Positions 1 to 6,656 of a stretch of DNA of 14,121 bases are shown here, one piece after another. Source of the stretch: Perlabentimonas sp964490015. Its GTDB lineage: Bacteria; Bacteroidota; Bacteroidia; Bacteroidales; Tenuifilaceae. The stretch's first letter is position 1. Every line of letters begins with the position of its first letter. The notes below the pieces were generated by a model. The model worked only from the letters and a program-made list of their open reading frames with translations, had not been told where the DNA came from and did no database searches. The position numbers were made by a program, and so were the translations under genes. The stretch lies in contig CAZBBA010000093.1 of NCBI GenBank assembly GCA_964490015.1, positions 1-14,121 of the forward strand. The letters are read 5' to 3'.

Positions 1-1140
1 TTACTCGGCATACTTATTAATTAGTCTAACCAGCAAGTTGTTTAGCAACTCCACCTCGTAATCGCCAACAGTAGGCTCCAAGTGGCTATTGCCCACACCG
101 CTGTGGTCGGTAATAAACACGTAAGTTCCATTGGTGGCAATGGCAAAAAACCGCATCAGGAACTCGGTCTCCTTATTAATACCGCTGGCGGTTACGGGAA
201 TAATCTTTATACCCTTGGCAGCAGCACCGGCTATGGAAGATTGCAGACTCGAGACAACATCGGTTCGATAGTGCGGGGGTGCATCGAGCACCAGAAAAAG
301 CAAACGAGTACGAGCCGAGTATGCCCATTGCAACTCGTTGATGGCCTTATCGAGGGCGGTATGCACGGCCTCGGGATAATCGCCACCACCCGATGCACGC
401 TGATCCTTAATAAAATTAATTGTCTGTTCAACATTATCGGTAAATGCGGAAACGCGGGTCACATACTCGTCGCCCTCGTCGCGGTAGAACACCGATGAGG
501 TGTACATCTGCACATTGGGATTATCGACCTTCACCCTATCTATAACATCGAGCAGCTCGGTTTTCAGAAACTCCAACTCATCGCCCATGGAACCTGTTGC
601 ATCGACCACAAACGATATCTCCACCCTATTGCTGGCCTGTGTGCCAGCAAGGGTAATACTATTAATTCCGGTATGGAAAAACTTAACATCCGAAAATTCA
701 AACTCACCACTATTAACATCGATACTCAGGGATGAGGCCTCCACTGAGTTGCTGTACTGAAAAAGGTCAGCCCATAGCTCGGCACGGCCGCTGTTGTCGG
801 TTCGGGCCGAGAAGATTGTGACACCACTCCGTTTCAAATCGACCCTGGCATCAACTATTGGGTTGGATGTAGCATCGAGTATTTGAACTGAAACACGATT
901 GTTGGTAAAAAAACTCCAGTAAGCAGGCATATTGGAGTACTCCTGATTATTGAGAATGCTGGTCCAAAAATCCCAGTTGGCAAGATCGTTCCACTCGCCA
1001 GCGGTAAGCAATCCGGGCTGACCAGTATTACTATCACCTTCGCCTTCAGATAAAGTGGGATCTCCATCGAGGCTTTCGTGGCTACAACCATAAAATAACA
1101 TGGCGATTAGTGCGATTGGATATAAGGATTTCTTAATCAT
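1..1140 (-). CDS. Lipoprotein with von Willebrand factor A domain
   Basis: Probable surface or periplasmic lipoprotein of 379 residues. A hydrophobic signal ends in a lipobox (LFYGC) with the lipidated Cys at about residue 19. An acidic Gly/Ser/Asp-rich linker follows, then a segment starting LTAGEWNDL (about 45-53) and a small carboxypeptidase-regulatory-like beta domain (about 82-148). The vWA domain runs from about 172 to the end. Its metal-binding (MIDAS) motif is DATGS (180-184), the variant with Thr in place of the first Ser, and it also carries GGGDYPEA (251-258) and a VLDAPPHY strand. vWA domains bind protein ligands through a divalent metal; the ligand here is unknown. The frame opens two codons earlier at a TTG (1146), but I choose the ATG at 1140, which gives a standard Lys-Lys signal and a 6-bp gap from the upstream peptidase gene. 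The stop codon is at the window edge (1-3), so the gene is complete. It is the last gene seen in the minus-strand run. Confidence 0.85.
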   Translation of the reverse strand: MIKKSLYPIALIAMLFYGCSHESLDGDPTLSEGEGDSNTGQPGLLTAGEWNDLANWDFWTSILNNQEYSNMPAYWSFFTNNRVSVQILDATSNPIVDARVDLKRSGVTIFSARTDNSGRAELWADLFQYSNSVEASSLSIDVNSGEFEFSDVKFFHTGINSITLAGTQASNRVEISFVVDATGSMGDELEFLKTELLDVIDRVKVDNPNVQMYTSSVFYRDEGDEYVTRVSAFTDNVEQTINFIKDQRASGGGDYPEAVHTALDKAINELQWAYSARTRLLFLVLDAPPHYRTDVVSSLQSSIAGAAAKGIKIIPVTASGINKETEFLMRFFAIATNGTYVFITDHSGVGNSHLEPTVGDYEVELLNNLLVRLINKYAE

Positions 1141-1146
1141 ATACAA

Positions 1147-2460
1147 TTATTTTCTGAGTTTAAGGTCTAACCAATTCTCTAGAATATCATAAATGCTGTC
1201 CTGCATTGCAGCAGGGAAACTATAAATACGGGTTGTATGATCGCCCTTAGGGTTAAAAAATATTGCCGATTTGGTATCGAAACCAGGAACCACAGCGGTT
1301 GCACTCCAGGGATCGTACTCGCCGTAGATGTATAGCATGTAATTACCCTCGGTTTGTATCCACTGGTTTACCTTCTGCATCGACTCGGGGTTAAAAACAG
1401 CTGCATGCCCTTTGGGCATGGTAAAATCGAAGGTGATATTGGCAGTATCGGCAAGAAAATCGCTCCACGATTCCACCTCGTAGCCATACATTCCAATCTC
1501 GGTCATGGCCTGATAAAAGAATGGCTGAGACTCCCACACGCCGTTATCCTCAATAAAATCGAACGATGCAACCCTAGCCCAGTGGTTAAAGACCTCGGTA
1601 TCGGAAGCGCTAATGGGAGGAATTTGGGAACAATCCATGCCGCTCCATTGCCAAAAGGCAAAGCTATACTCTAGCACATTAATATCGTAAGCACGGTCTA
1701 ATCCAAATGCGAAAGTGTAATTCTTACTTGCAGCCAACTCCTTAAGCATAGGCATCAACCTACTTTTCCGTTTAAAAAGTTCCTTCTGAAAGGATTTTAC
1801 ACGTTCACGGCATTCGGTTGTACCCACATTATCTAGGAAATCGTAAACTCGTTTGTCCTCGCTGCTAAAGTTTAGGGGTGCCACGTACGGAATGCTAACA
1901 TCAACATCATTGGGATAGAAATATCTGTGGAAAATGGTGGCCTGTCCGCCCTTGCTAATCCCAGTGCTTACCCATTTACTGTTAAAGAAAGGTTTAAACG
2001 ATTTAATTACCCTATGCTGGTCGGTTGCCGCCTGGTAGATATCGAGATATGCCCAGGGGATGCTATCCTTTGGCCTACTATTCTCGAAAAACCGATGCTC
2101 AATGTTTATCTGGTTGGCGTTAAGCAGCAGGGCTGGTTCGGTGGCCCAGTGCGAGTAAATCTTATAACCCTCGATGGCCACAACCACAGGTTTGTCGAAT
2201 CCCATGTGATTGTATACCACGCGCAGGGGAAAGTGCTCACCCTTGGGATTCTTATGATCAAGCGGCTGAGAGAACCAAAGCTCCCAGGTTTCGGCGAAAA
2301 GGGTATCGCCCTGAATTTGCTTTAGACTATCGATGGCGGAAATTTTTGAGAACATCTCCTCAACCGATTTGGGCTTAGGTGAGCACGCTCCAACAAGGAG
2401 CGAAAACGCCAGGATAACGAAAATACAAAATACTTGCCGATGGATATAAAATGCTTTCAT
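1147..2460 (-). CDS. S37-family serine aminopeptidase, lipoprotein
   Basis: Resembles peptidase family S37 (Streptomyces-type prolyl tri/tetrapeptidyl aminopeptidases), alpha/beta-hydrolase enzymes that release short peptides from N-termini. The 437-residue product has a long hydrophobic signal and a lipobox ending LLVGAC (Cys26), so it should be anchored to an envelope membrane. The catalytic triad can be read directly: nucleophile Ser169 in GISKGG (167-172), Asp383 in YGEYDPWS and His408 in PKGDHTT. The early motif WFSQPLDH (about 62-69) and the segment INIEHRFF (about 118-125) are also typical of the family. It starts at ATG 2460, 45 bp after the PAP2 phosphatase, and is followed 6 bp later by the vWA lipoprotein, so the two lipoproteins are very likely co-transcribed. 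A role in peptide scavenging is inferred from the family; the cleavage preference cannot be read from sequence. Confidence 0.87.
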   Translation of the reverse strand: MKAFYIHRQVFCIFVILAFSLLVGACSPKPKSVEEMFSKISAIDSLKQIQGDTLFAETWELWFSQPLDHKNPKGEHFPLRVVYNHMGFDKPVVVAIEGYKIYSHWATEPALLLNANQINIEHRFFENSRPKDSIPWAYLDIYQAATDQHRVIKSFKPFFNSKWVSTGISKGGQATIFHRYFYPNDVDVSIPYVAPLNFSSEDKRVYDFLDNVGTTECRERVKSFQKELFKRKSRLMPMLKELAASKNYTFAFGLDRAYDINVLEYSFAFWQWSGMDCSQIPPISASDTEVFNHWARVASFDFIEDNGVWESQPFFYQAMTEIGMYGYEVESWSDFLADTANITFDFTMPKGHAAVFNPESMQKVNQWIQTEGNYMLYIYGEYDPWSATAVVPGFDTKSAIFFNPKGDHTTRIYSFPAAMQDSIYDILENWLDLKLRK

Positions 2461-2505
2461 AACCTGCCTTATTTAAAGAGGTTGGTAATAGCTAGCAATA
2501 TAAAA

Positions 2506-3045
2506 CTAGAAAGTTAACTGTAAATTTAGCACATAATTGTTATCAAATCGTCCAAAACCCATCTCAATTTTCTGATTCTTTAGATATGGCTTGGCAAAAA
2601 TGTAGGAGCTAAAAATACCCACCGCCGCACCACCAACAACATCCCAGTAGTCGTGCTTGTTGGCGTGAATCCTTGTGTAGCCTGTATATCCGGCCAGCAA
2701 GTAGGCTGGCACACCAGCCTTCCACCCAAACTTGCGGCGGATAAACTCAGCACCCATAAATGCCCTAGAGGAGTGGCCCGATGGGAACGCATGGCTTTCG
2801 CCATTGGGACGCTGCTTATCGATGGCGTACTTAAGCGCATAGGTTGCCACCGTTGACACTCCGGCAGACCAGATAAACTCCTTGGATCCCTTGTGGCTTT
2901 CCTCCTGCCAAATCAACGTTGATGTAAAAGCGGCAGCGGGCAGCGCCAGATGTAGAATGTCGCCCGATAGCTCAATCCAATCGGTTTGTGCCTTTACAAA
3001 AGGAATATTAATTATTACTAGAAACGCTATAAGAAGAACCCTCAT
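2506..3045 (-). CDS. PAP2-family membrane phosphatase
   Basis: A 179-residue phosphatase of the PAP2/type-2 phosphatidic acid phosphatase superfamily, which removes phosphate from lipid substrates such as undecaprenyl pyrophosphate, phosphatidylglycerol phosphate or lipid A. All three catalytic motifs are present: K72-x6-R79P80, PSGH 88-91 and R125-x5-H131-x3-D135. His91 and His131 are the expected phospho-acceptor and acid/base residues. The N-terminus (about 1-19, ending FVKA) looks like a cleavable signal or first membrane helix. Four further hydrophobic stretches lie around 30-46, 57-76, 111-124 and 134-152. The C-terminal 25 residues are amphipathic and end in alternating hydrophobics with a final Phe (YVLNLQLTF), like an outer-membrane beta-strand, which is odd for a small PAP2 enzyme. 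It lies 22 bp after the LysO C-terminal half and 45 bp before the S37 peptidase. The substrate is not determined. Confidence 0.87.
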   Translation of the reverse strand: MRVLLIAFLVIINIPFVKAQTDWIELSGDILHLALPAAAFTSTLIWQEESHKGSKEFIWSAGVSTVATYALKYAIDKQRPNGESHAFPSGHSSRAFMGAEFIRRKFGWKAGVPAYLLAGYTGYTRIHANKHDYWDVVGGAAVGIFSSYIFAKPYLKNQKIEMGFGRFDNNYVLNLQLTF

Positions 3046-3067
3046 ATTTCAGCGATTATCTGATTAA

Positions 3068-3673
3068 CTAAAATCCATTGAGCACAAGTGTTACCAAAAA
3101 TGGTACCAGTATAGTTAGCACAATTCCATGAAATAACGAAACCATGGCAAACTCCTTACCCGATGCCTGCGAAATAATGGGTAGCGTGGTGTCCATACTG
3201 GTTGCTCCACCCGAAGCTATTGGGGCAATTTTCCCAAAGAATACTGCAAACATTGGAGCAGCCAAAAGGGTTATTACCTCGCGCATTACGTTGGCAAGCA
3301 GTGCCACAACGCCCAGCTCCTCGCCCCGCAGCTCGGTTATAAAAATGCTCGACAGGCTGTAGTAGCCAAAACCATAACCAACGGCCAAAATATCGTAGAA
3401 GTTAACATCGGCAAGCAAAAGGTAAACCCCGCTAACGCCAAGCGTGGTACCAACTACCGTTACCAGTGGAACAACCAAAATTTTAACATTGAGCTGTGTT
3501 AAAGCCTTAAGCGAGTTTGGGTCGGCACCAATGCTAATGCCCACCAAAAACATCAGAAGGTAAAGCGCCCAGTGGCTAAAATCGTTGTGAATAAGAATAT
3601 CGGGAATAAAATGGAAAAGACCAAGCACCACGCCTGCAGTAAAAAACGATAGAATGATTAGGCTACCCTTCAT
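3068..3673 (-). CDS. lysO: LysO lysine exporter, C-terminal half (split gene)
   Basis: A 201-residue integral membrane protein matching the C-terminal two thirds of E. coli LysO (YbjE), the L-lysine/thialysine exporter (DUF340). Recognisable family blocks are GFGYYSLSSIFITE (101-114), a VMREV block (129-133) and GATSMDTTLP (156-165). Glu132 and Asp161 match the pair of intramembrane acidic residues that I recall being reported as critical in E. coli LysO. The frame extends upstream to 3748, but I choose the ATG at 3673: the extension (with WWHGW) is not LysO-like, and this start begins a normal membrane helix. It overlaps the end of the N-terminal-half gene by 11 bp, which suggests translational coupling. 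Residues 35-79 repeat the sequence of the partner protein. The two products presumably assemble into one exporter in the cytoplasmic membrane. Confidence 0.88.
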   Translation of the reverse strand: MKGSLIILSFFTAGVVLGLFHFIPDILIHNDFSHWALYLLMFLVGISIGADPNSLKALTQLNVKILVVPLVTVVGTTLGVSGVYLLLADVNFYDILAVGYGFGYYSLSSIFITELRGEELGVVALLANVMREVITLLAAPMFAVFFGKIAPIASGGATSMDTTLPIISQASGKEFAMVSLFHGIVLTILVPFLVTLVLNGF

Positions 3674-3953
3674 GCTCGCTCTTTTTGGATGCAAACCACA
3701 ACCTGTAAGCCAGCCATGCCACCAATACGCTTCCCAGCACTCCCCCAAGCGAAATCAACAAGGCCTTTAATCCAAGTTTTGGAAGACTTTTTACTATCAC
3801 CTCGTTGGCACCAATGGCAATCCCAAGCAGAAAAAGCAGAAGGTAAATTGCCCACATGGTGAGCTTATCGGCCAGCCTTACCCATCGGTTATAGTTGCGG
3901 ATTAGGTAGCCAATAATAATACCAATGGCCATAACTAATATTACGGTGAGCAT
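3663..3953 (-). CDS. lysO: LysO lysine exporter, N-terminal half (split gene)
   Basis: A 96-residue membrane protein corresponding to the N-terminal helices of LysO. It has hydrophobic helices around 2-18, 33-48 and 61-84 and a short charged tail (ASKKSEHEG). The core motif YLLLFLLGIAIGA (37-49) parallels YLILFFMGISLA in E. coli LysO and also YLLMFLVGISIGA in its own partner. Single-chain LysO is about 300 residues, and the two products here add up to 297, so this is a clean split rather than a truncation. The stop (TAG, 3663-3665) lies inside the start of the partner gene, in a different frame. It begins at ATG 3953, 12 bp after the nucleotidyltransferase stop. A split arrangement is my recollection for Bacteroidota DUF340 genes; a sequencing frameshift is less likely because the second half has a proper ATG and natural N-terminus. 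Confidence 0.85.
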   Translation of the reverse strand: MLTVILVMAIGIIIGYLIRNYNRWVRLADKLTMWAIYLLLFLLGIAIGANEVIVKSLPKLGLKALLISLGGVLGSVLVAWLAYRLWFASKKSEHEG

Positions 3954-3965
3954 GCTGTAGCCAGA

Positions 3966-4868
3966 TTAGAATAAGGGTGAGGGATATTCACCTTTTTCAA
4001 CCAGCTGCTTTAGGCTACTCATCACCACGGGCTTATCGCCGGGGTAGGTAACGCCAAACCACTGCGCCGTGGTGGGCAGCACCCTGCAGGTTGCCTGATT
4101 ACTTTTTATTAAACGATTTACCACCGTTGGGATGTAGAACTCGGCCTTGGGATTGGCCAGCGAACCGCTAAGAAACTCGCTTAGCATTGAGTCGATATGC
4201 CCAAAGAAATTGGGGGTAAAGCCCCAGAAATTCATCGATACCAGCGAGTTTTCATCCACGGTAACCATTTCGCCGCTCTCGTTTTTAAACTTTACCACAT
4301 TGTCGATTCGCTCAATGTGTGTGCGCTCAACCACATCGCTTAGGAAAGAACTTTGATCAACGGTGCAAACACCCCTTGACACTGAGCCCTGCTCGCTTAA
4401 AGTGTTTTTAAGATGATAGCCTACCATAAAGTAATCGCCCTGCTTCAACTCAGGATTTGTAAGGGCTTTGGCCAGCACCTTAAACGAGTCGGCTCCGTAA
4501 AAATCGTCGGCATTAATAACCGCAAACGGCTCTTTTACTGCATTCCGACAAACCCACACTGCATGAGCAGTACCCCAAGGTTTTACCCTATCGGGGGGAC
4601 AAGTAATTCCATCGGGCAACATGCTTAGCTCCTGAAAAACTATCTCGTAGGGCACCTTGCCATCGAATCGCTTACCGAAAACCTCCAGAAAATCCTTCTC
4701 GATATCCTTGCGGATAACGAACACCACCTTGCCAAATCCGGCGCGAAGCGCATCAAAAACGGAGTAATCGATAATGGTTTCACCATTGGGGCCAACAGCA
4801 TCAACCTGCTTAAGGCTACCATAACGGCTGCCCATGCCGGCAGCTAAGATTATAAGAGTTGGTTTCAT
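3966..4868 (-). CDS. Nucleotidyltransferase (NTP_transferase family)
   Basis: A cytoplasmic enzyme of 300 residues in the GT-A-fold nucleotidyltransferase family, which joins a sugar-1-phosphate or similar phosphate compound to an NTP, releasing pyrophosphate. The N-terminus carries the nucleotide-binding signature LAAGMGSRYGSLKQ (8-21), with Arg15 and Lys20 in the positions expected to bind triphosphate. GTAHAV (99-104) and NADD (119-122) follow; the latter's Asp residues should hold the catalytic metal. SMNFWGF (211-217) and GVTYPGDKP (272-280) lie in the C-terminal half, with Asp278 a likely second metal ligand. There is no C-terminal hexapeptide-repeat acetyltransferase domain. The frame begins with a TTG (4871), but the next codon is ATG (4868), which is the sensible start. 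It is 72 bp from the nuclease upstream and 12 bp from lysO downstream. The exact substrate cannot be told from sequence. Confidence 0.82.
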   Translation of the reverse strand: MKPTLIILAAGMGSRYGSLKQVDAVGPNGETIIDYSVFDALRAGFGKVVFVIRKDIEKDFLEVFGKRFDGKVPYEIVFQELSMLPDGITCPPDRVKPWGTAHAVWVCRNAVKEPFAVINADDFYGADSFKVLAKALTNPELKQGDYFMVGYHLKNTLSEQGSVSRGVCTVDQSSFLSDVVERTHIERIDNVVKFKNESGEMVTVDENSLVSMNFWGFTPNFFGHIDSMLSEFLSGSLANPKAEFYIPTVVNRLIKSNQATCRVLPTTAQWFGVTYPGDKPVVMSSLKQLVEKGEYPSPLF

Positions 4869-4940
4869 CAATATGCAGTTTTAAAATTGTACACAAAAAT
4901 GGGGGAAAAGGGGGAATAATAAAAGTTGGAATCAATATTT

Positions 4941-6296
4941 TTAAATATCCAGCACTTTCACTCCAGCTTTGCCCATAAAACCCCTAACAGCCATCACTGC
5001 CTCGCGGTGATTTCCGCAGGGAATAAGGGTTTCGTTGAGCAAATCAATTGAGTTATCAACAAACTCGGGATTGAAATACCCGTAGCCCTCAATTTTTCCA
5101 TTAACTACCTTCACAAACGAGCGCTCATCGGCATTTCGCCCCTGATCGACCAGAACAAAACTTCGGGTTCCAAGGGTTTGGCTGGCAATGGCTTTTTCGA
5201 CCCGCTCATTGTACAAATCGGCAGGCTCCTCGCCAATGCAAGCACCCTTACATTGGCCTATTTGATGATGAAAACAAGCATTTGGAGAAGAGTACAATCC
5301 GCTAAGCTTTTGGCAAAGCGAGAACTCATCGACCATGCGGTACAGAAAAGCCTGAGCCTCGGTTTGATTATCGAAGCTGGCAATGGGCGAACCATTATCG
5401 GACGATAAACCCTGAATGCCAAGATTTATGTAGCCATTCTTGTCGGTCTTTGGAAATACGCCCATTTGCGTATTCCGTCGCCTTCCGCGTTTGTTGTACT
5501 TCGGAAGATGTTGTTTAATTGCATCGGCCTCAAGTATAAGTGCAATTAGCTCGCTACCCGTAAGTTCAAATCCAACATCGGCAATATGCGTAAGCATTTC
5601 GGCAGCTCGCTTGGTTGTTGGGCGTGCAGTATGATCGAGCACCCGCTTTCGAATATTTACGCTCTTTCCAATGTAAATAATTGTGCCCTCGCTATCGTAG
5701 AGATAGTAAACCCCCGGAACCTCGGGCAAATCGGAAATAGTCTTGGGGTTAAGATTTGGGGCAGGAGTCGACAGCATTTCCTGTCCCTGATTGACTAAGT
5801 TGGGTGCAATATGGAGCAATTTCTGGAACAATGTAACCGTGGCCAGGGCATCGCCAGCGGCTCTATGCCTACCGCTAATGGCAATATTCAAATCCTGGCA
5901 AATTGAACCCAAACTGTACGATACATGTCCGGGAATATGCTTACGCGAGAGTTTTACGGTGCAGAGCGTATTTCTGTTATAGTCGTATCCCAAACGCTTA
6001 AACTCAGCCTGCACAAACCTGTAATCGAATTGCACATTGTGGGCAACAAAGGTTGCGCCCTCGGTAATATCCACAATTTTGCGGGCCACCTCGTAAAATC
6101 GCGGTGCACTGGCCACCATCTCGTTGGTGATGCCAGTTAGGCGTGTAATATTTGGTGGAATGTAGCACTCGGGGTTAATAAGCGAAGTAAACTCGTCCAC
6201 AACCTCCTTCCCATCGAAAAGGAAAATGGCAATTTCGGTTATTCGGCTGCCCACAGGACTTCCGCCCGTGGTTTCAATATCGACTATGGCATACAT
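4941..6296 (-). CDS. DnaQ-like exonuclease fused to UvrC-like GIY-YIG nuclease
   Basis: A 451-residue two-nuclease protein. Residues 1-162 form a DEDDh 3'-5' exonuclease like the DNA polymerase III epsilon subunit: Asp6 and Glu8 in DIETTG, Asp91 in NVQFDYRF, and His144 with Asp149 in HRAAGDAL. After a Pro/Asn-rich linker (about 163-188), residues 189-270 form a GIY-YIG domain as in UvrC and Cho: GVYYLY (195-200), IIYIGKS (206-212), Arg216/Arg218, and Glu249/Glu256 before LPKYNKR. A UvrC-type cysteine region follows (C328, C341, C349, C353 with CKGAC at 349-353), then a family-specific C-terminus of about 98 residues. UvrC's second (RNase H-like) nuclease and HhH domains are absent. Such fusions are annotated in Bacteroidota and actinobacteria as probable DNA-repair nucleases; this role is inferred. 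It starts at ATG 6296; there is no Shine-Dalgarno. It may be separate from the downstream genes because of the 72-bp gap. Confidence 0.9.
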   Translation of the reverse strand: MYAIVDIETTGGSPVGSRITEIAIFLFDGKEVVDEFTSLINPECYIPPNITRLTGITNEMVASAPRFYEVARKIVDITEGATFVAHNVQFDYRFVQAEFKRLGYDYNRNTLCTVKLSRKHIPGHVSYSLGSICQDLNIAISGRHRAAGDALATVTLFQKLLHIAPNLVNQGQEMLSTPAPNLNPKTISDLPEVPGVYYLYDSEGTIIYIGKSVNIRKRVLDHTARPTTKRAAEMLTHIADVGFELTGSELIALILEADAIKQHLPKYNKRGRRRNTQMGVFPKTDKNGYINLGIQGLSSDNGSPIASFDNQTEAQAFLYRMVDEFSLCQKLSGLYSSPNACFHHQIGQCKGACIGEEPADLYNERVEKAIASQTLGTRSFVLVDQGRNADERSFVKVVNGKIEGYGYFNPEFVDNSIDLLNETLIPCGNHREAVMAVRGFMGKAGVKVLDI

Positions 6297-6656
6297 TGAT
6301 CCAAAATTTTATTATGTTTCTAGAGATGAGGCCAAACGGTTTGACGCAAAAAGAGTGGAAAGATAGCTTAAAAAAAGATGGTTTGTTTGGCTCTATATAC
6401 TAACTTTCAACATTCATAATGCGGGATAAAATCCTAGCATAGCCAAAGTATCTTTCACAACAAAATCCTGAGGCGTCAAAACCATTATTACTAATAGTAA
6501 CTATGCAACCCAAGATTAGTTGAATCATCTGTCTCAAACCACACCCCTTTTTATCTCTTTTCAAAGCATGTTAACCAAAAATCATTTGCTGGTTTCAGGA
6601 GAATAGTTAACTTTATTAAACATTTACCCTATGAAATTAACGTAACTCAGATAACG
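6297..6656. other. 360-bp divergent intergenic region
   Basis: This spacer separates the minus-strand nuclease gene from the plus-strand chemoreceptor gene and should hold both promoters. I find no perfect TAnnTTTG element facing either gene. Copies with one mismatch (TATCTTTC) lie on the minus strand at 6358-6365, 62 bp before the nuclease start, and on the plus strand at 6449-6456, 200 bp before the receptor start. A perfect 13-bp inverted repeat lies at 6488-6500, and the palindrome GTTAAC occurs twice (6570-6575 and 6606-6611). No RNA gene is recognisable. The only ORF of note is a 29-codon frame at 6314-6403, which I do not call. Confidence 0.5.
6488..6500. repeat. Short perfect inverted repeat in the divergent spacer
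   Basis: TTACTA-A-TAGTAA is an exact 6+1+6 palindrome about 157 bp upstream of the chemoreceptor gene. It could be an operator half-site pair, but AT-rich DNA yields such palindromes by chance and no regulator gene adjoins it. Confidence 0.35.

Noticed and set aside
3674..3748. N-terminal extension of the LysO C-half reading frame by 25 codons.
   Set aside because: The extra residues overlap the N-half coding region in another frame and do not look like LysO; the ATG at 3673 gives a natural membrane-protein start.
4900..4915. Two G5 tracts separated by AAAA upstream of the nucleotidyltransferase, as a possible G-quadruplex or regulatory element.
   Set aside because: Only two G-runs are present, and the transcript from the minus strand would carry C-runs instead. 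Probably composition noise.
4935..4948. ATATTT-TT-AAATAT palindrome at the end of the exonuclease gene.
   Set aside because: It is made of A and T only, overlaps the stop codon, and is too weak for a terminator.
6314..6403. A 29-codon plus-strand ORF with a fairly protein-like sequence (LTQKEWKDSLKKDG) near the nuclease gene start.
   Set aside because: It is very short, has no clear promoter or hairpin, and such frames arise by chance in a 360-bp spacer.
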